Assembly (NCBI GenBank): GCA_910575105.1
Contig: CAJTDK010000003.1
Location: 1-64,000 of the forward strand
Origin: Lachnospiraceae bacterium
GTDB lineage: Bacteria; Bacillota; Clostridia; Lachnospirales; Lachnospiraceae
Reading direction: 5' to 3'
Length of the DNA stretch: 64,000 nt
In this document: positions 15,501 to 24,100 of the stretch, in pieces
How positions within the stretch are numbered: the stretch's first letter is position 1
How the letters are laid out: every line of letters begins with the position of its first letter
Program-made: the position numbers and the translations under genes
Notes under the pieces: model-generated
Told to the model about the DNA's origin: nothing
What the model saw: the letters and a program-made list of their open reading frames with translations, nothing else
Database searches by the model: none

Positions 15501-15918
15501 AATTTTTGTTGAACCGATAGCCAATGCCCCATACGGTCTGTATGTAAAGCGGCTTGCCCGGATTGTCCTCTATTTTCTCCCTTATATGGCGGATATGGCT
15601 CATGACAATATTGTAATCGCCGGAATACGGCTCCTGCCAGACAATATCATAGATCTGCTCTTTGCTGAATATCCTGCCGGGATTCTTCGCCAACAAATAC
15701 AGTATTTCAAACTCTCTATTGGTAAGCATGATCTCCGCACCATGTATGACCACATTTTTCTCTGCTAAGTTCAGCTTCATTCCCTCAAAATTAAGATATT
15801 TTTCTACTTGAAGCACATTACAGCCTTCAAAATGAGGACTTTCTCTCACAATCTGCAACATTCTCTGGCAAACATCTTCCTCATTTTCTGAAAAAGCCAA
15901 TATCACTACTTTACCCAT
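15484..15918 (-). CDS. Receiver-less OmpR-type winged-helix DNA-binding protein
   Basis: The 144-residue protein is paralogous to the one at 11927-12361. The winged helix is AEIMLTNREFEILYLLAKNPGRIFSKEQIYDIVWQEPYSGDYNIVMSHIRHIREKI ... YIQTVWGIGYRF. The N-terminal 55 residues begin MGKVVILAFSENEED, like the first strand of a receiver, but the phosphorylatable Asp and the conserved Lys are missing. There is no partner kinase nearby. Two such proteins each flank an efflux gene (MATE, MFS), which suggests cassette-linked regulators. Confidence 0.75.
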   Translation of the reverse strand: MGKVVILAFSENEEDVCQRMLQIVRESPHFEGCNVLQVEKYLNFEGMKLNLAEKNVVIHGAEIMLTNREFEILYLLAKNPGRIFSKEQIYDIVWQEPYSGDYNIVMSHIRHIREKIEDNPGKPLYIQTVWGIGYRFNKNLSSSL

Positions 15919-16054
15919 TTTACTATCCTCATCTCACTGCAACCCATTTTACTCTAAATGGGTTAGATACATAAATACCCTATACTTTTTCTCAAATAAA
16001 CTACCAATCTCGTCTTGTTTCCACATACAAGACACAATAGCCACTTCTCCTGCT

Positions 16055-17308
16055 TCATGCTGACACCTCCTGCTGTTCCTTTTCCATATTCTTAAAGAAG
16101 TTCATTGCAGATAATCCTACAATACAAACTATAATGCCAGTTGGAATCAAGACAAAATATACAGCACCGTGAAATCTATCAAACAGAAAACCGTACACGA
16201 TTTGTCCTATGGGCTGGACGCACAAAGTAACCGTTGATGTATAAGCCATCACTTTTCCTATTAATTGATTTGGTGTCCTTTGCTGTATGAGGGAAACAGC
16301 AAAAATAGAAAATATACTGATAACCGCCTGCATACCGCAAAATGATACAACCGTAACGCCATACTTTATAATGGCATTCACTGGCAAAAAGAAAACAATG
16401 CCAGCAGGGATAATGAAAATACCCAGGGAAGCCAGCAGGATAGATAATTTATGTATTTTCAATTTCTCTGCCAAAATTCCTGCGGCAATGCTCCCCAAGA
16501 TTGTAGCTACTGCCAACGCACTTTCCGCAGCCCCATAATATTTTGGATTAAATCCGAGGACAGTCCGCACAAGAAAAGGAAGTCCGACTATGGTAATGCC
16601 CATCACAAAAAACCTTGAGAATGCCGTTAAGAGCAGCATTTTTGATATACTGGTCTGTTCTTTTGTAATATACTGCATACTTGATAAAAAATCTTGCTTA
16701 ACAATCTGAAGCACACCGCCTTGATTTTGAATATGCTGATAGCTCAATTTTATAAAACATTCAAACAGGGCAGTAATAAAAAAACAGACAACGCTCGCAT
16801 ACATTACGGGTTTTAGCCCAAGCATGGCATACAATACGCCGCCCAACATAGGGGCAATCAGATAGGATAAAGACGCCACTTGATTTACAACGGCATTTCC
16901 TTTCATAATATTGTCCCCTTGTAACATAGTGGGAATACACGCTTGAACAGTAGGCGTTTCAAACGCACCCAAAATAGAAAGTATAATAAGCAACGTACTG
17001 ATTACGACAATGGCATTGTTTTCCGACAAGAATAGTGCCGCACATAAAACGGATACGCCAGTCAATGCGTCTAACGCCACCATAATATTCCGTCTGTCTG
17101 CCCTGTCCGCCAAGATGCCGCCAAGCGGTGACAAAAGAATGGTCGGGATTGTAGCAGCAGACAATATCCCTGCAAATATAGTTGCCGAACCAGTTGCTTC
17201 CAGTACATACATGGACAGTGCCAGTTTCAATATAAAATTTCCAAACAATGAGGTTAGCTGCCCTAAAATAAGGAGCGTGAAATTTTTTGTAAATAATTTT
17301 TCTGTCAT
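16055..17308 (-). CDS. MFS transporter (macrolide-efflux-like)
   Basis: The 417-residue protein has about twelve hydrophobic segments and the MFS loop-2/3 motif GGILADRADRRNIM at about residues 63-76. The N-terminus FTLLILGQLTSLFGNFILKLALSMYVLEATGSA resembles the MefA/Cmr branch of drug exporters in Firmicutes. The start codon overlaps the stop of the upstream TetR gene by ATGA, so they are co-transcribed and probably co-translated. The substrate is unknown. Confidence 0.9.
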   Translation of the reverse strand: MTEKLFTKNFTLLILGQLTSLFGNFILKLALSMYVLEATGSATIFAGILSAATIPTILLSPLGGILADRADRRNIMVALDALTGVSVLCAALFLSENNAIVVISTLLIILSILGAFETPTVQACIPTMLQGDNIMKGNAVVNQVASLSYLIAPMLGGVLYAMLGLKPVMYASVVCFFITALFECFIKLSYQHIQNQGGVLQIVKQDFLSSMQYITKEQTSISKMLLLTAFSRFFVMGITIVGLPFLVRTVLGFNPKYYGAAESALAVATILGSIAAGILAEKLKIHKLSILLASLGIFIIPAGIVFFLPVNAIIKYGVTVVSFCGMQAVISIFSIFAVSLIQQRTPNQLIGKVMAYTSTVTLCVQPIGQIVYGFLFDRFHGAVYFVLIPTGIIVCIVGLSAMNFFKNMEKEQQEVSA

Positions 17309-18015
17309 GGCTGATTCCCTCCTTTTTCCTTGATTTTGCCTGCATTCTCTGGCATAGAGGTATGCCCGCAGGGTGTTTCTGTAATATCAGTGATAAATTT
17401 TTCTGTAAAGGCTGTCGTATCATCATCATAAAGCGGCAGTCCCATATAGGCTAACACTTCTTTCACAAAATGATATTTATGATACAGTTCTTCCTCTATT
17501 GCAGGGAATACCGAGGGCATGAGCCAGAAGTTGATAAGCGGCAAAAGCTCGGAAAGCTCCTTTATGTATTCCGTCTTGATAGAACCGTCCTTTTTTCCCT
17601 CCTCCAGCAATTCCAACCACAAGGGGGTCAATACACGCCTGTTTTCCCTAACTGCCGCTGCCAAAATGTGCGGGTCTTTCAAAATCGGGATTGCCTGCAT
17701 ATTTATCTGGTTTCGTTCAGCGTCCGACTGATTCAGTGTAAGCAACAACCTGATTTTTTGCAGACCGTTCAAGTCATCCCTCCCCTTGACTATTTCAAAT
17801 GGGTTGTCCTCAAAAAACATTTGATTGCCTAATGCGTACATCACTTCCTCTTTGCTTTGGAAACAACGGTAAAACATTCCTTTTGCCCCGCCCACCATGT
17901 CCATAATATCGGAAATTGAAGTTTCCTCATATCCTTTAGAAATAAATAAGTTTTGGGCAGCATTTAGGATTTCTTTTCTCCATTCCTCTGGTGTCTTTTT
18001 TACAGGTCTAGCCAA
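17305..18015 (-). CDS. TetR/AcrR-family regulator
   Basis: The 236-residue protein has an N-terminal helix-turn-helix domain (residues 12-60: RKEILNAAQNLFISKGYEETSISDIMDMVGGAKGMFYRCFQSKEEVM) and a helical ligand-binding part. It precedes and overlaps the MFS gene. A 21-bp perfect palindrome lies 28-48 bases upstream of its start, the expected place for an autoregulatory TetR operator. The C-terminal 25 residues are polar and may be disordered. It is the likely repressor of the efflux pair. Confidence 0.9.
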   Translation of the reverse strand: MARPVKKTPEEWRKEILNAAQNLFISKGYEETSISDIMDMVGGAKGMFYRCFQSKEEVMYALGNQMFFEDNPFEIVKGRDDLNGLQKIRLLLTLNQSDAERNQINMQAIPILKDPHILAAAVRENRRVLTPLWLELLEEGKKDGSIKTEYIKELSELLPLINFWLMPSVFPAIEEELYHKYHFVKEVLAYMGLPLYDDDTTAFTEKFITDITETPCGHTSMPENAGKIKEKGGNQP

Positions 18016-18042
18016 TTTTTATTGCATCTCCTTTGCATCCAG

Positions 18043-18063
18043 TTATTGACTTATAGTCAATAA
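18043..18063. promoter_or_regulatory. TetR-type operator
   Basis: The perfect palindrome has arms TTATTGACT (18043-18051) and AGTCAATAA (18055-18063) around a 3-base centre. It is 28 bases upstream of the TetR start codon. Confidence 0.7.
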
Positions 18064-18320
18064 TTATTTTAGCACTATTCTAAAGCTTTTGCAATAGTAA
18101 AGAAATCTTTTATTTATAGAATCCCCCAATTTTTGGATACTTAAAAAGCGACAGAGCTTTCTTACACAATCTTTTATGTTGCATAACTGTTCTCCCCATT
18201 CATTCTAAGGTATTTTCAACTTTTACGTTATGCCTTGTATATTTTTTGTATCCTCAAAAGTCTTTATCGTAACCCTGATATGTGTTCCAAACAGATTGCC
18301 CAAGCAACCGGAACACCGAC
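18064..18320. other. Intergenic, no gene seen
   Basis: This is an AT-rich stretch between the TetR operator and the candidate oriT. I see no convincing ORF, promoter pair or structured RNA in it. Confidence 0.4.
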
Positions 18321-18436
18321 ACACCCTCCGGGAGTGTCGTGGGTAGAATAGCAAGCACTGCCCATGTCCGGACACATGGGCGAAATTCCCCATACTTCCC
18401 TACCGTCCGTATGATGAAATTTCCATAGGGAAGTAT
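18321..18436 (+). other. Candidate origin of transfer (oriT)
   Basis: Three inverted repeats lie directly upstream of mobC and the relaxase. The first is imperfect (18321-18337). The second has 8-bp arms GCCCATGT and ACATGGGC (18360-18367, 18374-18381). The third is a perfect 11-bp pair, ATACTTCCCTA (18392-18402) and TAGGGAAGTAT (18426-18436). An inverted repeat beside a mob operon is the usual oriT layout, and the nick site would be expected just outside the 11-bp pair. No known nic core was identified, so this is inference from position and structure. Confidence 0.55.
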
Positions 18437-18623
18437 CCCTAACCCTCTTTGGTTTTCTTTGCGTTTTTCTCTGCAAGTCCTTGACCTTCCCACGCAGATT
18501 TGCTACAATAACACATGGATAAGTCTATCCAAAACAATTGAACAGACTCGAAACCAGACTGTTGTAAACCGGACAAGTTACAGCAGTTTTTTTATGCCCA
18601 AATTTAGAAAGGACGATGTAAAA

Positions 18624-18965
18624 ATGGCAAACAGGACACGCACCAACCGGAATGAATTTCACTTGAATGACAAGGAGCAGTACATCCTTGACGAGAAGTT
18701 TAAGCTGTCCGGCATGAAAAGCAAATCGGCTTTTATCCGGAAGCTGATTCTATACGGATATGTTTATGACGTGGATTACAGTTTTTTACGGGAATACAAT
18801 ACGGAGCTTGGACGGATCAGTTCAAGTCTGAACCAGATTGCAAAGAGGATTAACAGCACAAACCACGTCTATCAGGAAGATATGGCCGAAGTAAAGGAGT
18901 TGATGAAACAGGTATGGCAGTCACAAAAATCCATGCTGTCACAGCAACCGTTGATAAAGCGGTAG
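18624..18965 (+). CDS. mobC: MobC-family relaxosome protein
   Basis: The 113-residue protein starts at ATG 18624, behind AAAGGA; the longer frame upstream has no ribosome site. An Arg/Asn-rich N-terminus leads to a ribbon-helix-helix-like segment (EFHLNDKEQYILDEKFKLSGMKSKSAFIRKLILYGYV) and then the MobC signature ELGRISSSLNQIAKRINSTNHVY. MobC proteins bind oriT and help the relaxase melt and nick DNA. The stop lies 52 bases inside the relaxase gene, so the two are translationally coupled. Confidence 0.85.
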   Translation: MANRTRTNRNEFHLNDKEQYILDEKFKLSGMKSKSAFIRKLILYGYVYDVDYSFLREYNTELGRISSSLNQIAKRINSTNHVYQEDMAEVKELMKQVWQSQKSMLSQQPLIKR

Positions 18966-20287
18966 CCTACATATGCAACCCGGACAAAACAGACGGAAGC
19001 ATCTATATTTCTTCCTACGCCTGTGCGGCGGAAACCGCAGCGATTGACTTCAAATACACCTTAGACCACTGCCGGGAAAACAGCCCCAATAAAGCCTATC
19101 ATCTGATACAGGCTTTCGCTCCCGGTGAGGTCAGCTTTGACGAAGCGCACCAGATCGGGAAGGAACTTGCGGACAAGGTTTTAGAGGGGAAATATTCTTA
19201 TGTTGTCACCACACATATTGATAAAGGTCACGTTCATAACCATATCATTTTCTGTGCCGCTGACAACATAGAACATGACAAATACCATGATTGCAAGCAG
19301 AGCTATTACCGCATCCGAAAATTAAGTGACGAGCTGTGCAGCGAGCATAATCTTTCTGTCATTATCCCCGGTGGGGAGCGTGGGAAAAAATACAACGAAT
19401 GGCAGGCGGACAGGAACAGCACCGCATGGAAAACAGAGATAAGGAAAGACATCAACGCCGCCATAAAATCATCCTCCACCTATGAAGAATTTCTGCTCCT
19501 GATGCGGGCAAAAGGGTATGAGATAAAAGGAGAAACTTTTGGGGAAGATGCCCTCAAATTTATCTCCTTCCGTCCACTTGGCAAAGACCGTTTTGTGCGT
19601 GGCAGCATCAAGTCACTCGGAAAGGAATACACAAAGGAGCGCATCAAAGAACGGATTGAACTGAAACGGGAACGGAAGGCAGTTATCCCGAAAAGGGATT
19701 ACGCAAATAAGAGATTGATTGACACCTCTGATGAGAAATTCCAGAACAGTCCGGGGCTGCAGAGGTGGGCGGCGGTAGAGAATTTAAAGATTGCGGCACA
19801 GGCATATAATGAAGCTGGCTCTATAAAAGAACTGGAACAGAAAATCGCCACCACAGCCGCCACCGGGAAGGAAGCAAAGCAGACTGTCCGCAAGCTGGAG
19901 AACCGCATCAAAGACCTTGCGGAAATCATCAAATATGCGGAGCAGTACAAGGCAAATAAAGCGTATCATACCGCCTATAAGAAGTCCAAAAACCCTGATG
20001 CTTATTTCCGTAAACATGAGAGCCAGATTATCCTTTATGGCGGCGCAAGGCGTATGCTGGAGCAGACGGGCATCCCCTTAAAAGGCTTGAACATCGACAA
20101 GCTGAAAGCGGAGTATCAGGAGCTGACCGCACAGAAAAAAGAACTGACCGCCACATACAAAAACTGTGAAAAAGAGCTGAAATCGCTGAACCGGAAACTG
20201 GAGAACCTGAACCAGTATTTAGGGCGCACAGAGCCGCCAAAAAGCGCACTGGAACAGCCAGACCGGAATAATAACCCTTCCCGATAA
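18914..20287 (+). CDS. MobA/VirD2-family relaxase (intact)
   Basis: The protein has 457 residues. The relaxase domain fills residues 1-180. Tyr19 in AVAYICNPDKT is a candidate nucleophile, and residues 101-110 give the metal site H-I-D-K-G-H-V-H-N-H. The rest is helical and rich in Lys and Glu, ending in a predicted coiled coil (residues 270-440). The enzyme would nick oriT, stay bound to the 5' end and lead the strand into the recipient, using a conjugation pore supplied in trans, since no type IV secretion genes are in the window. It follows mobC with overlap. Confidence 0.9.
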   Translation: MAVTKIHAVTATVDKAVAYICNPDKTDGSIYISSYACAAETAAIDFKYTLDHCRENSPNKAYHLIQAFAPGEVSFDEAHQIGKELADKVLEGKYSYVVTTHIDKGHVHNHIIFCAADNIEHDKYHDCKQSYYRIRKLSDELCSEHNLSVIIPGGERGKKYNEWQADRNSTAWKTEIRKDINAAIKSSSTYEEFLLLMRAKGYEIKGETFGEDALKFISFRPLGKDRFVRGSIKSLGKEYTKERIKERIELKRERKAVIPKRDYANKRLIDTSDEKFQNSPGLQRWAAVENLKIAAQAYNEAGSIKELEQKIATTAATGKEAKQTVRKLENRIKDLAEIIKYAEQYKANKAYHTAYKKSKNPDAYFRKHESQIILYGGARRMLEQTGIPLKGLNIDKLKAEYQELTAQKKELTATYKNCEKELKSLNRKLENLNQYLGRTEPPKSALEQPDRNNNPSR

Positions 20288-20339
20288 TTCCCTGTCTGAA
20301 AAGGGCTTTAAAAGCAAAAAAGCATCGTGGAAATGGTGC

Positions 20340-20454
20340 ATAACTCCCCATTCCGCTATGGACAACACCATTCACAGCATATGGAAAAGCAAAGGGCAGC
20401 TTTCCCACATCCTGCAAACAGTGTTGCCCACAGCTCCATAAGACGGGGAGTTAT
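20340..20454. other. Long imperfect inverted-repeat structure with DnaA-box-like sequence
   Basis: ATAACTCCCC (20340-20349) pairs with GGGGAGTTAT (20445-20454). Inside it TATGG pairs with CCATA and ACAACAC with GTGTTG, which allows a single long hairpin. On the right side TTATACACA fits the DnaA consensus TTATNCACA, and a one-mismatch inverse copy lies at the left edge. It follows the relaxase gene and could be a single-strand or vegetative origin; this is inference. Confidence 0.45.
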
Positions 20455-20619
20455 ACACATTACGCACAATGCCAACTGCGGCGGAATCCCACCCATTCTT
20501 TCCTACTTTATTATATAAATCTAAAAAAATTCTTGCAGGCAAGACCATATTCCTGTAATATAATCTACAAATCCACAAAAAAATAGGAGTGCCGAAGCAC
20601 CCCCATTTCCTAAACCCTC

Positions 20620-20648
20620 TTGCAAAATTCGCAGTGTTGGTTTATAAT
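20620..20648 (+). promoter_or_regulatory. Promoter of the putative antitoxin RNA
   Basis: TTGCAA (20620-20625), 17 bases, TATAAT (20643-20648). It is strong and not followed by any ORF, and it points at the 3' side of the small toxin gene. Confidence 0.7.
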
Positions 20649-20654
20649 CATCTT

Positions 20655-20765
20655 AGAACCCGAAGGATATTGGAACGTCCGACGGTTGTACAATCGGAAA
20701 CTTATAATGCGTTAAAAATCAACGGATTACAGGCTATCCCCTATTGCAGTAGAGGATAGCCTTTT
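20655..20765 (+). ncRNA. Putative antisense RNA (type I antitoxin)
   Basis: Transcription from the promoter at 20620-20648 would give an RNA of about 110 bases. It would end at the hairpin AGGCTATCC (20731-20739) / GGATAGCCT (20754-20762) with T residues after it. It has no ORF with a ribosome site. It runs convergent to the 27-residue toxin gene, whose stop is at 20769, and is complementary to that mRNA's 3' untranslated part. This is the layout of type I toxin-antitoxin pairs in Firmicutes. Exact ends are inferred. Confidence 0.6.
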
Positions 20766-20768
20766 CCG

Positions 20769-20852
20769 TTACTTGCGGTTGTTTCTGTTGTCTAAGTATG
20801 TTAATGCTGCGAAAATGACCAACAGCAGTGTAAGTATCTCAAGTGTGTTCAT
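20769..20852 (-). CDS. Small hydrophobic holin-like toxin peptide, 27 aa
   Basis: ATG 20852 follows a near-perfect AAAGGAGGT. The peptide has one membrane helix (ILTLLLVIFAALTYL) after a short MNTLE start and a polar basic tail (DNRNNRK), as in the putative holin-like type I toxins of Firmicutes. Its mRNA leader can form a hairpin (20861-20880, CCTTTC with GAAAGG) that hides the ribosome site. TGCGGTTGT at the 3' end can pair with ACAACCGCA (20881-20889) at the 5' end, a known way of silencing such mRNAs. An extended -10 promoter (TGC then TATAAT at 20929-20924) lies upstream. It is probably an addiction module of the element. Confidence 0.65.
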   Translation of the reverse strand: MNTLEILTLLLVIFAALTYLDNRNNRK

Positions 20853-20969
20853 ACCGACCTCCTTTCCGTTTCCAGAAAGGACAACCGCAGACTATCCCTA
20901 CCTGCTCTAATCTGACTAAGAGAATTATAGCACGTTATGTCGAATAATGCTATAAAAGATTTGCGTTAA

Positions 20970-21173
20970 TCACTCTGCCGCTTCCAATGCCACCTCTGCA
21001 AATTCCGCATCGCTCATGGCTTCCAGTTTCCCCAAGACCTGTCCGGCAAGCTCCACCATATCACTATCCTGTATATGGGGGAGCACGTTCTTTATGTCGG
21101 CAATCATGCCCGTCCTGTCCTGCCCCTCAAACACACACATCAAATTGATTTCTTCCACTGTAAATTTATCCAT
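20970..21173 (-). CDS. Transposon-transfer assisting protein (TTRAP)
   Basis: The 67-residue protein has a clear TTRAP pattern: FTVEEINLMCVFEGQDRTGMIADIKNVLPHIQDSDMVELAGQVLGKLEAMSDAEFAEVALE. It is the family found at the end of accessory operons in conjugative transposons. It starts three bases after the stop of the large polyvalent gene, which supports one transcript. The function is unknown. A more diverged relative is at 6109-6339. Confidence 0.8.
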   Translation of the reverse strand: MDKFTVEEINLMCVFEGQDRTGMIADIKNVLPHIQDSDMVELAGQVLGKLEAMSDAEFAEVALEAAE

Positions 21174-21176
21174 AGC

Positions 21177-24100
21177 TTATATCTCCCTCTCTGATTTTTT
21201 CTCTGTCCCCTTTTCCGGAACTTCCTTCTCCGACTTATCCCTCTGCCGGGTAACCGCCTTTTTCTCTGCCAGCTTTTCCTTTATGGAAATTCTGCCTGTC
21301 TGTTTTTCCTCCTTCGGCTTCTCATTGTTCAGGACGTTATCAATCATGTTATAGTTACATTCTTCCAGTTCCTCAACCTTTGCAAGCGGCTTGTATTCCG
21401 CCAGCTTATCTAACAGCTCCTTCGCCTTCCTTGCAGTCTGTACGCCCTCACTGTCATCAAGCTCCGTCCCTTTCCCGAAAATATCCGTCATGCCTTCCCG
21501 GATACTGTCTGAAATGAGCGCATTGAGGAAATCATTCAGATACCCGGTATTCCCGTTCCTGATGTCCTCTGTGATATTCGCTATCTGCGCTTCCCTGTCC
21601 TCCACTGTCTGATTGTACTGAACAGTGTCGTAGTTGTAGGAAAGCTGGTCTATCTCCGCAGCAAGGAAAGCCGCCTGCCACTTCTCCAGAGAACCCCTCA
21701 CCTCTATATCCGGCAGCTTGTCGATCAGCTCCGCAATGACCTCCACCGCCTTCGGATTGTCTGTAATATCCGGCACATAGTCCAGAATCTCCAAATCCGC
21801 AACTCTGCCCGAAACAATATCCATCTGCGTGTCCTCATAGCTTTCTGTCCCTTCTGTATGGATATTGATGCCGATGCTTGGGATACCGTTCATCCTCTCC
21901 GGCGGTATCCGGTTGAAAATAGCGATTGCTTCCGGGACGTCTGCTATCCCCTCATGGTACTCTCCGAAATTGTGGAATTCCCCGCACTCCGCCACTGTAA
22001 GGGTGACAACCGTCTGTTTTTCCTCCTGTGCCTGCTCTGCGGCTTTCTCCTGCAGGGTGGCTCGTTTTTCCTCAAGATAAGCTTCCACACCCGGAAGATA
22101 CTCCCCAAGCGTCCCGGTCTTGCCCTCTGTAATGGGATTGATGTCTACCTTAACGCCGCCGATTGTAAAACCGTCCTCGTTGAAGGCATTGAACAGGGTA
22201 TCTTCGTTTTCCCCGCCCCGGTACTCCACAGCCACGTCAAGGTCAGATACAGGTTCTTCCAAACCTCTGCATCTGCTCCCTGTAACCGCCATATCCACAA
22301 GTTCTATATCCATTCCATACTCGTCAATTTTGGACTGTAAATAAGCATAAACACTCATTTCTATATCTTCCTGTGTCTGCCCGTTGACAGGGTTAAATAA
22401 TTCCTCAGTTCTGGCTTTAAAATCGGCTATCACTTTGCTTTCCGCCGCTTCCGGCACTTCGGTTCTGATACGTTCCTCAAGATGCTCTTTTGCCGCCTGT
22501 TCTGCCTTTTCTATCAATCCGTCATAATCAATCGGTATCAGTTCATCGTCAGTGCGGATACTGCCCTCCAGACTGCTCCTGTGCATAGGCTCTTTCAAAT
22601 CCGTCACAATCTCGTCAAGTGCCTGTCTGATTGTTATGTCCGGATTGTCATATACGCCCCCGTCCAGTTCCCGGTAATTCATATCATAAATGGTGTAATC
22701 ATACCCTTCAGTGGCTTCCTGAATACTGATATAACGGTCTGCCAGACGGAATGCAAGCTCTGTTTCTTCTCTGCCCATTGTCTGGCTTTTGGTGTCTATG
22801 TACGGATTTTCCCACTCCGTAAACGGTACATCTTCCACGATATGCTTCTGGTTGGCTGTTGGCATGAGGTGTTCCATTTTCCCCTGTCCATAAAGGGCAT
22901 CAAACCTGTCCATATAGAGGGAAATATCGTCAAGACCGCTGCTCTTTAGCTGGTACTCAAACCGCTGTTTCACAAAATCCTTGATTTCCTCCGGTGACAT
23001 TTCCCGGTGAACCCGTACCTTGTCAAAGCCGACCTCGTGATTTAAAGTCTGCAAATCCTCCATGAAGCGGCTGCTTTCCACCGCCGCCTTGCTGTGCGTA
23101 AAATCCAGTGACAGACAGTTTTCATGGTTTCTGACGTGGATCAGGTCAAATTCGCTGCCATTGACATGGAAGCCAAAAGTTGCCCTCGCCATATCCGGCT
23201 TGTCCTCTGTTTCCCTTCCCCGGTACTCTGTGAATTTCGCCATTGCTTCCGGAAGGCTCTCAAAACGCTCCAGCCTGCTTTTTTCCGGGCTGTTCTCCGC
23301 CCATGTGGATAAATCTTCAATGACATAATAGGAAACTTTGTCATTGTCCGGCTCTGCCATTGTATTTTCTGCCGCTGTATGTTCTTCCGCTGCGTCTGCC
23401 GGGATTTCCGCTGTTTCCTCCCTGACCGCATCTTTTTCTGTGCTGATTTCCGCCGATACTGAAAGCTCCTTTGTAAACTCCGGGATCTCCCTGTAACCAA
23501 CGGAATCCACATAATGGCTTGTGTTCTCCCCGTCCTGATGCAGCACCACCACATCGCTTACGGAAAGGGAATGCCCGGTAAAGTCTGCCGGGTGGTCTAT
23601 GTTGAACTTGGTATAAATATCTTCAAGGCTCATACTCTCCGTAAGCTCCCCGGTATAGACAAGGGTGTAATTCTCTCTGGAAACCGGGATACCTTCTTTT
23701 TCAAGATAATCCATATCCATAAAGCGAATATCCCTTGTTTCCGCTGAATCTTTAAGCTGGTAGATGCCAAACCTTCCCTCATTGCCATACAAAAGCTGTG
23801 CTTCCCGGTTAGGCTCGCTGTCCTCCAATTCCTGCTTCATGGACTGGTATTCCTTATAAGCGTTCCAATCGCCTTTTTCCACGCCGAACAGCCCGTCATG
23901 CTCCTGCAATGCCGCCCTGTCCTCTACAAGCGTTTCTGAACCGTTTGCATGGAGCTGGTACACCGATACATCTTCCCCAAACAGTTCCGATGCCATATCC
24001 TTTGTCAAAGGGAGCATTTCATCCCATGAATATCCGTATTCGTGCATTTCCGACAACCCCACCATTCCGTCTGGGAGAGCGTCAATTTCTTCCTGCGCCA

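Noticed and set aside
18254-18493. Two overlapping minus-strand ORFs of 70-79 residues
   Set aside because: They lie over the inverted repeats of the candidate oriT, lack ribosome sites and look like by-products of the repeats.
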